A DNA stretch of 52,874 nt from Cellvibrionaceae bacterium (GTDB lineage: Bacteria; Pseudomonadota; Gammaproteobacteria; Pseudomonadales; Cellvibrionaceae), in assembly GCA_002707785.1 (NCBI GenBank), contig PANW01000059.1:63640-116513 (forward strand), given 5' to 3'. The stretch's first letter is position 1. Every line of letters begins with the position of its first letter. The notes beneath the pieces were generated by a model. That model made no database searches and was not told where the DNA came from. It saw only the letters and a list, made by a program, of their open reading frames with translations. Of the stretch, positions 26,863 to 35,599 are shown piece after piece. The translations under genes were made by a program, and so were the position numbers.

Positions 26863-29800
26863 TCAGCGCTTTTCAGGATCAAATCGCTCACGCATGGTTT
26901 GAATGCACAGATAAAACAGCGGCACCAAAAGGGTGGCAAAGACGGTGGCGGCGGTCATGCCGCCCAATACCGTAAAGCCGATGGAGACACGACTGGCCGC
27001 ACCGGGGCCAGTAGAGAGTACCAGCGGCAAAACCCCCAACACAAAAGACAGGGCGGTCATCAAAACGGCGCGAAAGCGCAGATTGGCAGCACCTGAGGCC
27101 GCTTCAAAAATACTCTTACCGGCTCGCCGCTCGCTCATGGCAAATTCCACAATTAAGATGGCGGTTTTCGTGGAGAGCCCGATCAGGAGGATCAAGCCCA
27201 CTTGAGCGTAGAGGTTATTGTCCATGCCCACGGCGGTTAAGGTGGCAAATGAGCCAAATAGGGCGAGAGGCACCGAGCCAATCACCGCGAAGGGGATGGT
27301 CCAGCTTTCATATTGCGCCACCAAAAATAGATAAACGAAGACAATGGCCAGCGAAAACAGGATGGGAGCGAGATTGCCCGCCTCAATCTCCTGCGCCGAT
27401 TGCCCCGCCCACTCGAACAAATAGCCTTCGGGCAGTTGATTGGCCAGCTCAGAAATTGCCGCAATGGCGTCACCCGAACTGTAGCCCTCACCGGTCTGGC
27501 CACTCACTGTCGTGGAACGATAGAGGTTGAAATGATTGAGGCTGGTGGCGCCGAGAATCGGCTTGAGTCGTCCCAATGTTGCCAACGGCACCATCTCATC
27601 TTGATTGTTGCGCACGTAAAAGTGAGCCAAGTCTGAGGGCTTGGCTCGATAGTCACCTTCGGCCTGTAAAATTACCTGATAGGTGCGGCCAAAACGGTTG
27701 AAGTCGTTGATGTAGAGCGACCCCAATTGCGCTTGTAGGGTCAGGAAGACTTCCGTCAAAGGCACGCCCACGGCCTTGGCTTTGTCGCGATCAATGTCCA
27801 AGAAGTACTGGGGCACATTGGCCCGATAAGTACTGAAAACTCGAGTGAGCCTAGGGTCATTGTTGGCGCTAAAGATCAGGCCATTGGTGACTTGCGCCAG
27901 CTCTTCTGGCGAGCGTCCGAGCGAATCTTGAATACGTAAGTCAAAGCCTGCGGTGGTACCCAAGCCCGGGATGGGTGGAATGGGGAAAATCATGGCCTGA
28001 GCATCGAGCAGGCTCCATAACTGGCCCAGTAGGCGCTGATAGATGGCGCCCAGTTGCAATTCAGGCGTGGTGCGCTCGTCCCAGTCTTTCAGAACCACGA
28101 TACCCAGCGCGCGATTGGAGCCAGCGCCGGCCAACATAGAGAAGCCTGATACGGCAACGACATCATCCACGCCCGGATCTTTGAGAATGAGATCGGTGAT
28201 CTTTTCCATCACCCCTTCAGTGCGGTTTAGAGAGGCGGCATCGGGCAGCTGGATGTCCATCATCAAGATGCCTTGATCTTCGTCGGGTATGAAGCCTGTT
28301 GGGGTATTGGCGGCTAAATAAGCCGTAGCGGCGATGATGCCTGCCGTGACACTGAGCATGAGTGCGCTGCGTTTGAGGATCTCTTTAACGCGTCTGTCAT
28401 AACCCCGAGTGAGTTTCGCAAGCCCTTTCTCGATCGGGCGAAACAGTGCGATCTTCTCGGTGGCGCCGGCTTTGAGTACCGTTGCGCAGAGCGCGGGGCT
28501 CAAGGTCAAGGCGTTGATGGAGGAGATGCACACCGCCACGGCAATGGTGATGGCAAACTGGTTGTAAATCTCACCGGTAATGCCGGGCATAAAGGCGACG
28601 GGGACAAATACGGCCAACAACACCAAAGTGGTTGCGACAATGGGGCCGGCGACCTCTTTCATTGCCTCGCGAGTGGCCTCTGGTGGTGACATGCCCTCTT
28701 CGGTCATTAGTCGTTCAACGTTTTCAATCACCACAATCGCATCGTCCACCACAATACCAATGGCGAGCACTAGGGCGAATAAGGTAATGGTGTTGATGGT
28801 GAAACCAAACACCAATAAGAACGCGAAGGTACCTACCAGCGATACCGGAATGGCGATGGCGGGAATCAGGGTCGCGCGCCAGTTTTGTAAAAAGGCAAAT
28901 ACCACCAAAATCACCAATAGTACCGCCTGATAAAGCGTGACTTTAACTTCTTCAATGGAGCGATTAATAAAACGTGTGGTGTCATAGATGATGTTAAATG
29001 AAACCCCGTCGGGCATGCGCGCGCCGAGTTTTTCCATCTCCGCATAGACGGCACGGGCGACTTCTGTGGCGTTGGCATCAGAGAGCTGATAAATAACGAT
29101 AAAAGAGGTGTCTTGGTTGTTCAGCTTGGCGGCGGCGCCGTAGGATTGAGAGCCCATCTCGATACGAGCGACGTCTCTCAGACGGACAAAAGAGCCGTCA
29201 TTTTTAGCGCGAATAATCGTCTGACCAAACTCTTTTTCGTCCAAGAGCCTGCCCTTGGTTTGCACCGTGTATTCAAATTGCTGCACTTTGCTGGTGGGGG
29301 CCGCACCAATCTTGCCAGCCGCAACGATCAGGTTTTGCTCTTGCAGCGATTGTTGGATATCGGCGACGGTGATTTGTAGCGCTGACATACGCTTGGGATC
29401 CATCCATACGCGCATGGAATAGCTCATCTCTCCCATGACTTCCACGCCACCGACGCCATTGAGTCGCGCCAGAGGCTCGGTTAAGTAATTGGTGGCGTAG
29501 TTGGAGAGAAAAATACGATCCAGCGACGGATCGTTGGAGGTCAGGTTGATACCCAGCAGCATGTTGCTCGATTGTTTGCTGACCTTGACGCCCTGACGAG
29601 TAACCTCCGATGGCAAACCGGGCTCCGCAATGGCGACTCGGTTTTGCACATTCACCTGAGCGATGTCGCTATCAATGCCTTGCTTAAAGGTAATAGTGAT
29701 CTCGGCGGAGCCGTCATTGGATGCCGAGGACTCAATATAGAGCATGTCTTCGACGCCATTGATTTGTTCCTCAATGGGTCGAATCACCGATTCCTCCACC

Positions 29801-29970
29801 ACCTGTGCACTGGCTCCCGGGTAAACGGCATTGACCTTAACTTGTGGTGGTGCGATTTCTGGGTAGAGATTCACCGGTAGCATACCGAGACTGATCAAAC
29901 CGGCTAGGGTCACCAGAATGGAAATGACAAAGGCGAATTTCGGGCGTGAAATAAAAAACTGGCTGAACAT
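26863..29970 (-). CDS. RND efflux transporter permease (HAE1/AcrB-MexB type)
   Basis: This is a 1035-residue inner-membrane proton/drug antiporter that exports small hydrophobic compounds. The N-terminus MFSQFFISRPKFAFVISILV is the usual first span; the proton-relay span IGIVVDDAIVVIENVERL contains the paired Asp; the porter domain has GAAPTSKVQQFEYTVQTKGR; the second half repeats the twelve-span plan. The length fits the family. The lipoprotein adaptor lies 17 bases upstream; no outer-membrane channel gene or TetR-type repressor is next to it, so it probably borrows a TolC-type channel. AGAGGGG precedes the ATG. Drug specificity cannot be read. Confidence 0.95.
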   Translation of the reverse strand: MFSQFFISRPKFAFVISILVTLAGLISLGMLPVNLYPEIAPPQVKVNAVYPGASAQVVEESVIRPIEEQINGVEDMLYIESSASNDGSAEITITFKQGIDSDIAQVNVQNRVAIAEPGLPSEVTRQGVKVSKQSSNMLLGINLTSNDPSLDRIFLSNYATNYLTEPLARLNGVGGVEVMGEMSYSMRVWMDPKRMSALQITVADIQQSLQEQNLIVAAGKIGAAPTSKVQQFEYTVQTKGRLLDEKEFGQTIIRAKNDGSFVRLRDVARIEMGSQSYGAAAKLNNQDTSFIVIYQLSDANATEVARAVYAEMEKLGARMPDGVSFNIIYDTTRFINRSIEEVKVTLYQAVLLVILVVFAFLQNWRATLIPAIAIPVSLVGTFAFLLVFGFTINTITLFALVLAIGIVVDDAIVVIENVERLMTEEGMSPPEATREAMKEVAGPIVATTLVLLAVFVPVAFMPGITGEIYNQFAITIAVAVCISSINALTLSPALCATVLKAGATEKIALFRPIEKGLAKLTRGYDRRVKEILKRSALMLSVTAGIIAATAYLAANTPTGFIPDEDQGILMMDIQLPDAASLNRTEGVMEKITDLILKDPGVDDVVAVSGFSMLAGAGSNRALGIVVLKDWDERTTPELQLGAIYQRLLGQLWSLLDAQAMIFPIPPIPGLGTTAGFDLRIQDSLGRSPEELAQVTNGLIFSANNDPRLTRVFSTYRANVPQYFLDIDRDKAKAVGVPLTEVFLTLQAQLGSLYINDFNRFGRTYQVILQAEGDYRAKPSDLAHFYVRNNQDEMVPLATLGRLKPILGATSLNHFNLYRSTTVSGQTGEGYSSGDAIAAISELANQLPEGYLFEWAGQSAQEIEAGNLAPILFSLAIVFVYLFLVAQYESWTIPFAVIGSVPLALFGSFATLTAVGMDNNLYAQVGLILLIGLSTKTAILIVEFAMSERRAGKSIFEAASGAANLRFRAVLMTALSFVLGVLPLVLSTGPGAASRVSIGFTVLGGMTAATVFATLLVPLFYLCIQTMRERFDPEKR

Positions 29971-29987
29971 TGCCGTACCCCTCTGGC

Positions 29988-31256
29988 TTAAGCGTCGGTC
30001 GATTCTGGGTTGGCGACTGTTTCACTGCTCTCGGCGGCTGGGGGCGGCGCCGTTGGGATGGGCGCATCTTTCACGGCACCCGTTTTTGTGTCGAGATATT
30101 TGAGAATCGGCGTGACTTCTTTGCCTGAGCGTACTTTCTGCAAACCTTCGACGATAATCTTATCGCCGGCGGTGAGGCCAGCTGTGACTACCCATAAGGC
30201 TTCCAACCGACGCCCGGTTTGAATGTTGCGTGATTTGACGCGATTGTTTTCGTCGATGATCAATACAAATTTGCCCTGTTGACCTTCTTGTACCGCGTAC
30301 TGAGGAACAATCGGCAGGCTGGTCTTTTCACGGCTTTCGATGATCATGGTGCCATACAAACCCGGGCGAACTAGGCCCGTGGGGTTGGGGAATTCGGCCC
30401 GTAAATTCACTGTGCCGGTGGAAGGATCCACTTCAATACCGGCGTAGTTGATCTTGCCTTGGTGATCGTGAAGGGTGCCATTGGGGAGCACCAAGGTAAT
30501 GGTCACCGCATCTTCGGGTGGGCTGGAATGCACGCGTGTTTGACCGTCACTGTCACCGAACTCTTGTAAGTGACTGATGTAAGTTCCTTCGTTGATCTGG
30601 ATGTTGGCGTATATAGGGTTATCTTGAATCAGTGTGACCAAAGGATCACTGCTGGGCCCAACGAGGTTGCCCACGTTATAGCGAACGGTGCCAACCTCGC
30701 CGGTGAAAGGCGCGTAAATACGGGTGTAACCGAGGTTTACTTTGGCGTTTTGCAAAGACGCTTCTGCAGCTTTAACCGACGCGCGGGCCTTGGTGGCATT
30801 GCTGGCGAGGGTATCCAAATCTGATTGGCTGATGTAGCCATTTGGGCGCAATTCTAGTCCGCGTTTGTAGTCTCGATCCGTGCGTATTTCTTCAGCTTGT
30901 GCACTCTTAAGATTGGCGTCAGCTTCTTCATAAGTCGCTTTGTAGTTTTCGCGATCGATTTCAAACAGTAGCTGATCTTTTTCGACAACGCTGCCTTCTT
31001 TAAACAGTCGCTTGGTGATACTGCCTTCCACCCGAGCTCGCAGTTCCACAGTCTTGAAGGCGTCGGTACGAGCGACGAATTCACCGTATTCGCCCACTTC
31101 TTGTGTGCCCACCTCAATGATCGTTACTGCTGGCGGAGGCGCTTTTTGTTGGCTGGTGTCTTCCGAGCACGCGACGAGCAGCAGCATTCCTGCAGCCATC
31201 AGAAGGCGGCTAATAGTGGAACGGCTGATTGAATCAGAAGACAAAAACAGAGGCAT
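29988..31256 (-). CDS. RND efflux periplasmic adaptor lipoprotein (MexA/AcrA type)
   Basis: This is a 422-residue membrane-fusion lipoprotein that bridges the permease and an outer-membrane channel. The signal with lipobox LLLVACSED gives a lipidated Cys. Then come the lipoyl half (ITKRLFKEGSVVEKDQLLFEID), a coiled-coil hairpin (SAQAEEIRTDRDYKRGLE to VKAAEASLQNAKVNLGY) and the barrel and membrane-proximal domains. ATG 31256 has AAAGGAT eight bases upstream; a longer frame to 31301 has none. It is the first gene of the pump operon. The C-terminus is a Pro/Ala-rich tail (PTAPPPAAESS). Confidence 0.94.
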   Translation of the reverse strand: MPLFLSSDSISRSTISRLLMAAGMLLLVACSEDTSQQKAPPPAVTIIEVGTQEVGEYGEFVARTDAFKTVELRARVEGSITKRLFKEGSVVEKDQLLFEIDRENYKATYEEADANLKSAQAEEIRTDRDYKRGLELRPNGYISQSDLDTLASNATKARASVKAAEASLQNAKVNLGYTRIYAPFTGEVGTVRYNVGNLVGPSSDPLVTLIQDNPIYANIQINEGTYISHLQEFGDSDGQTRVHSSPPEDAVTITLVLPNGTLHDHQGKINYAGIEVDPSTGTVNLRAEFPNPTGLVRPGLYGTMIIESREKTSLPIVPQYAVQEGQQGKFVLIIDENNRVKSRNIQTGRRLEALWVVTAGLTAGDKIIVEGLQKVRSGKEVTPILKYLDTKTGAVKDAPIPTAPPPAAESSETVANPESTDA

Positions 31257-31301
31257 ACCGAGATCCTTTTCGAAAGCGAGAAGAGTGCTTATAACACACA
31301 A

Positions 31302-31616
<315 letters not shown>

Positions 31617-32006
31617 CTACGGAGGGCTGTTGGGCATGATGTTGATGACTTGAGCGTTGGGTTCTCGTGACAGCTTCGCTTGGTGTAGTTTTTGTTCGTA
31701 TTCTTGTTGAAGCTGCTGTTGTTGCTTACCCAATTGGTCGAGCAGTGCCCAAGTGAAAATGCCGGAATTGTGGCCGTCGTCAAAATGGATACGCAAACCA
31801 TAGTTGCCGGCCGCTTCGAGTTTATTGATGGCGACAAACTTTTTTCCGTGTTGCAGGGTTTCCTGTCCAGGGCCATGCCCTTGCACTTCGGCGGAGGGTG
31901 AGTGAACTCGCAAAAACTCTGCACTAAACGAATAGTGTTGTTCACCAAAGTGCACGTCGAGCAGTTTGGTTTTTTTGTGCAATTGAATTTTATCGGGCGT
32001 TTTCAT
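31617..32006 (-). CDS. DUF971 domain protein (GBBH-like N-terminal domain)
   Basis: This 129-residue cytoplasmic protein has the DUF971 core: KTKLLDVHFGEQHYSFSAEF, then LRVHSPSAEV, GLRIHFDDGHNSGIFTW. The fold is shared with the N-terminus of gamma-butyrobetaine hydroxylase, and a role in Fe-S or metal handling is sometimes inferred. The position next to hslU is the standard one in Pseudomonas. The Gln-rich tail (LGKQQQQLQQEYEQKLHQ) exceeds the usual family core and may form a helix. Confidence 0.9.
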   Translation of the reverse strand: MKTPDKIQLHKKTKLLDVHFGEQHYSFSAEFLRVHSPSAEVQGHGPGQETLQHGKKFVAINKLEAAGNYGLRIHFDDGHNSGIFTWALLDQLGKQQQQLQQEYEQKLHQAKLSREPNAQVINIMPNSPP

Positions 32007-32243
32007 GGGGTTGTTGCCATGGTTAAAGTGTGGAGAAGACCATTCTAGAGCGCGTCTTTCTCTAAGGCGATCTCCAGAAAATTGCTGCGAATGCGGCCAG
32101 CTGGTGATGAAGCAAAGTTGTTGGACAAGCTCTCTAGGCCTAGCGATTTACTCGCAGTGACGAAATCTGAATGTTGTCTGCGAGCTAGCATAACCGCCCA
32201 TTCACAGGCGGCTATCTAGTCAAACTTTTGCGGCGTGCTGGTA

Positions 32244-33569
32244 TTACAAAATAAAACGGCTGAGATCTTCGTTTTGTGCCAATTCACCTAAGTGTTCATC
32301 GACGTAGCTGGCGTTGATGACAATTTCACCTTGGCCGTCACCGGCGTCAAAGGAAATGTCTTCCAGTAGACGTTCGATGATGGTGTGCAGACGACGAGCG
32401 CCGATGTTCTCGGTACGCTCATTCACCTCGTAAGCGGTTTCGGCAATGCGACGAATACCATCTTCGGTGAAGGTTAGCTTAGCGCCTTCGGTTTCTAGCA
32501 GGGCAATCTGTTGCTCGGTTAATGACGCATCGGGCTCTGTCAGAATGCGTTCAAAATCATCCGGTGATAGAGCTTCCAGTTCCACCCGAATGGGCAAACG
32601 ACCCTGCAGTTCAGGAATTAAATCTGACGGTTTGGCCAGATGGAAGGCACCCGAGGCGATGAAAAGAATATGATCGGTCTTGATCATGCCGTGTTTGGTG
32701 CTTACCGTGCAGCCTTCGATCAAGGGCAGTAGATCGCGCTGTACACCTTCGCGGGAAACATCGGCACCGGCACCTTCGTTGCGTTTGGCGACTTTATCGA
32801 TCTCGTCGATAAAGACGATGCCATTCTGCTCGGCGGCCTCGATGGCTTTGCTCTTCATTTCTTCTTCATTGACGAGCTTGGCGGCCTCTTCGTCGCGAAT
32901 TTGTTTGAAAGCTTGTTTGACGGTCAGCTTGGTGGTTTTTGTCTTGTTCGACGACATGGACGAAAACATGTTTTGCAGCTGACTGGTCATGTCTTCCATA
33001 CCGGGAGGAGACATGATTTCAACCCCGACCGGGGTGCTGGCGACGTCGATTTCGATCTCTTTGTCATCCAGCTCGCCTTCGCGCAGCTTTTTGCGAAACA
33101 ATTGGCGAGTTGCAGAGTCTTTTTCTGGGGATGCGTTGTCATCACCGCCGCGAGCGGGAGGTAGCAGCGCGTCGAGGATGCGATCTTCGGCGGCGTCCTC
33201 GGCGCGGTGCTCGACTTTTTTCATTTCCTGTTCGCGGTGCAGTTTGATGGAGCCATCGACGAGGTCGCGAATAATCGATTCTACGTCGCGTCCGACATAA
33301 CCCACTTCCGTGAATTTTGTCGCCTCGACTTTGATGAAGGGCGCATTGGCGAGTTTTGCCAAACGACGTGCAATTTCGGTTTTACCGACACCGGTAGGGC
33401 CAATCATCAGGATGTTCTTGGGAGTGATCTCGTTGCGCAAGTCTTCGTTGAGTTGCATGCGACGCCAGCGATTACGCAGGGCAATCGCCACCGCACGTTT
33501 GGCGGCGCTCTGGCCGACAATGTGTTTGTCGAGTTCGTGAACAATTTCGCGAGGAGTCATATCGGACAT
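32244..33569 (-). CDS. hslU: ATP-dependent protease ATPase subunit HslU
   Basis: HslU (ClpY) unfolds substrates and threads them into the HslV proteolytic chamber. The 441-residue AAA+ protein has Walker [15 protein letters not shown], the pore motif GYVGRDV, Walker [14 protein letters not shown] and the C-terminal end DLSRFIL that docks into HslV. The intermediate domain runs from about residue 110 to 240. It starts 45 bases after hslV on the same strand, forming the hslVU operon. Confidence 0.98.
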   Translation of the reverse strand: MSDMTPREIVHELDKHIVGQSAAKRAVAIALRNRWRRMQLNEDLRNEITPKNILMIGPTGVGKTEIARRLAKLANAPFIKVEATKFTEVGYVGRDVESIIRDLVDGSIKLHREQEMKKVEHRAEDAAEDRILDALLPPARGGDDNASPEKDSATRQLFRKKLREGELDDKEIEIDVASTPVGVEIMSPPGMEDMTSQLQNMFSSMSSNKTKTTKLTVKQAFKQIRDEEAAKLVNEEEMKSKAIEAAEQNGIVFIDEIDKVAKRNEGAGADVSREGVQRDLLPLIEGCTVSTKHGMIKTDHILFIASGAFHLAKPSDLIPELQGRLPIRVELEALSPDDFERILTEPDASLTEQQIALLETEGAKLTFTEDGIRRIAETAYEVNERTENIGARRLHTIIERLLEDISFDAGDGQGEIVINASYVDEHLGELAQNEDLSRFIL

Positions 33570-33614
33570 AGTGTTTCTTCTTCAATTCTCGGTGATTAGG
33601 ACGCCAGTGAGTGA

Positions 33615-34160
33615 TCAGGCGTCGTAGCTGAGTTCTTCGATGGTGTGGTTATGGTTAGTGTAGACACACACGTCACCAGCAATGCCGAGGCTTTTTTCAA
33701 CCACGTCGCGGGCTTCCATCTCGGTGTTTTCAAACAGGGCGCGGGCGGCGGATTGGGCAAAGGGGCCACCGGAGCCGATAGCGATGATGTCCTGTTCTGG
33801 CTGAATCACGTCGCCATTGCCGGTAATGATCAGAGAGGCCTCTTTATCAGCGACGGCTAATAACGCTTCAAGACGGCGCAGGGCACGGTCGGTGCGCCAG
33901 TCTTTGGCCAGTTCCACCGCAGCGCGAACCAATTGACCATTGTGGGCTTCGAGCTTGGCTTCAAAGCGCTCAAATAGCGTGAAGGCGTCGGCGGTACCAC
34001 CGGCAAATCCCGCCAGTACTTGATCGTTGTACAAGCGGCGGACCTTACGGGCGTTGCCTTTCATGACGGTATTGCCCATAGAAACTTGGCCATCGCCGCC
34101 AATGACAACTTTGCCGTTGCGACGGACCGATAAAATAGTGGTGCCTCGATACTGTTCCAC
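33615..34160 (-). CDS. hslV: ATP-dependent protease peptidase subunit HslV
   Basis: HslV (ClpQ) is the proteasome-like threonine protease partner of HslU. The 181-residue protein begins [17 protein letters not shown]; Thr7 would be the catalytic N-terminal Thr after processing, so the start is slightly longer than the usual single Met. GGDGQVSMG and [18 protein letters not shown] are family motifs, and KLEAH and [14 protein letters not shown] complete the core. It is the first gene of the operon. Confidence 0.97.
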   Translation of the reverse strand: MEQYRGTTILSVRRNGKVVIGGDGQVSMGNTVMKGNARKVRRLYNDQVLAGFAGGTADAFTLFERFEAKLEAHNGQLVRAAVELAKDWRTDRALRRLEALLAVADKEASLIITGNGDVIQPEQDIIAIGSGGPFAQSAARALFENTEMEARDVVEKSLGIAGDVCVYTNHNHTIEELSYDA

Positions 34161-34306
34161 AGAGGTTCCTTAATAAATTGGATAACGGGGATGTAGCTTA
34201 AGTGGGGGTGATTTGTGGGACTTCAAGGGGAGCAAGGAGCAAGCTTTCATGTGCGGTTTTATGGCTGTTTCTCATTGAGGCTGGGATTGGGCTTGAAGCA
34301 CAGGAT

Positions 34307-34341
34307 TGAAAATAGACCACACCCCATCTAAGGGGTGCGGT
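34307..34341 (-). terminator. Terminator downstream of repeat lipoprotein gene
   Basis: On the minus strand the arms CCGCACCCC and GGGGTGTGG, with one wobble pair, are followed by TCTATTTT. It lies 16 bases past the stop codon. Confidence 0.75.
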
Positions 34342-34356
34342 GGAGGGGAGGTTAGT

Positions 34357-34704
34357 CTATTGGGCGCTAGGGGCTACAGGGGTTAAGCCCTTATCTCTTG
34401 ATTTGATGGCATCTTTCAAGTCAAACCCTGCTTTGCGCCAAGTTTTGGCCTGATCGGGGTTAAATGCCTCTGAATCCCATTCTTTTGCCTCGTCAGCGGT
34501 AAATCCGCCGTCTCGCCAAGCTTGAGCTTCATTAACTGCGTAACCTAGGGACTTCCAGCGTTGGGCTTCTTCTGCTTGGAAATCTTGTTGCATCCAACCG
34601 CTGATCTCGGTTTCAGACATGCTGCTCCAATCGGTGGGAATTGAGCTGCAAGCCGTCAGAGTGAGTGCGGCACAGGTTGCGACAATTGAGATCATCTTCT
34701 TCAT
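34357..34704 (-). CDS. Lipoprotein with six 13-residue W/GF repeats, unknown function
   Basis: This 115-residue protein has a signal and lipobox (MISIVATCAALTLTAC, Cys19 lipidated). From about residue 34 the body is a near-regular 13-residue repeat of the form E-A-x-x-W-x-x-x-G-F-x-x-x: examples are EEAQRWKSLGYAV, NEAQAWRDGGFTA, DEAKEWDSEAFNP and DQAKTWRKAGFDL, with degenerate ends. Such two-helix-like units could stack as a small solenoid on the periplasmic face of a membrane. I recall similar W/GF repeats in uncharacterised bacterial proteins but no function. AAAAGGATG lies before the ATG. It stands alone between hslV and the SPOR gene. Confidence 0.82.
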   Translation of the reverse strand: MKKMISIVATCAALTLTACSSIPTDWSSMSETEISGWMQQDFQAEEAQRWKSLGYAVNEAQAWRDGGFTADEAKEWDSEAFNPDQAKTWRKAGFDLKDAIKSRDKGLTPVAPSAQ

Positions 34705-34962
34705 GGTGTCATCCTTTTACATGGGTGTTCGCGCGCTTAAGTCTAGTTGGTTAAAGAGAGGTTTGCCCCGCAACGAGTGGAGCTATGTCTCAACCATCAA
34801 GAGGTAAGCAGTCAGTGACGTCACTATAGCGAGGGGCTTAAGCAAAGAATGTGTAGTTTTGTTCGCCACAAGTGACATTCGGACGGGGTAGCTTGGCTGG
34901 CGGCCCTTCCTGAGCCGCTCATCGAAACAATATTGTTGCGGATAACTCGACGGGTATGAAGC

Positions 34963-35535
34963 CTATCCCGCCTTGCGTTTTAGCAACAGCGGATTGATGT
35001 CATTGGAGACCAGCACGCTGCGTGCTTTGGCCACTTTGGAGCGCGACTGGAAGGGGCCGACCAGGACGCGATGCCAGGTCTCGCCATTGCGCACGGTCAC
35101 GGTTTCCACCTGAGCATCAAGGTTCATCAATATGAGTTCGGCGCGCAAACGATCGGCATCGGCGTTTTTCTTAAAGGAGCCCACTTGCAAGATGAACTCT
35201 TGAGTTTCAATGGCGGCGGCTTCTTTGGGCGTGTGCGAAGGCACCTCTTTGACCACCACTTCGGTTTCTTTTAACAGCTGATAGAAGTCGAATCGCGGCT
35301 TGGGGATGTCGTGGCTGGGTTCTTCGTGTTTGGCGGCTGTCGCTGGTGTCGGGGTCTGCTGCGGCGTGACACCGGACAGATACGCCAGAAACATGATGAA
35401 TGCGCCCAATATGGTGCCCGTGAACAGCCAGACCCATCCTGGAACCTGAGACTTGGGCTTGGGAGCGGCTCGTTTGCTGCTGGCAGGCTTGCGTTTCGCT
35501 GGTGGGCGTTTTTTCTTGGCGAAGTCTTGGGTCAT
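34963..35535 (-). CDS. SPOR domain cell-division protein (FtsN-like)
   Basis: This 190-residue bitopic protein has a Lys/Pro-rich cytoplasmic N-terminus, one span (WVWLFTGTILGAFIMFLAYL, about residues 34-53), a short Pro-rich periplasmic linker and a C-terminal SPOR domain (FILQVGSFKKNADADRLRAE, then WHRVLVGPFQSRSKVAKAR). SPOR domains bind denuded septal peptidoglycan, and the layout resembles FtsN. It lies 64 bases after priA; in Pseudomonas argS sits between them, but it is absent here. Its ORF ends with an Arg/Lys-rich tail. Confidence 0.88.
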   Translation of the reverse strand: MTQDFAKKKRPPAKRKPASSKRAAPKPKSQVPGWVWLFTGTILGAFIMFLAYLSGVTPQQTPTPATAAKHEEPSHDIPKPRFDFYQLLKETEVVVKEVPSHTPKEAAAIETQEFILQVGSFKKNADADRLRAELILMNLDAQVETVTVRNGETWHRVLVGPFQSRSKVAKARSVLVSNDINPLLLKRKAG

Positions 35536-35599
35536 TTATTTGTTCGGGTAGGTTGTCCAATGGCTGGGTGATTGTACTAGAGCCGAGCGCAACCGCAAA

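Noticed and set aside
32160..32243. Terminator after hslU (CCGCC/GGCGG arms near 32190-32210)
   Set aside because: The stem is short and only two T follow on the minus strand, so the evidence is too weak to call.
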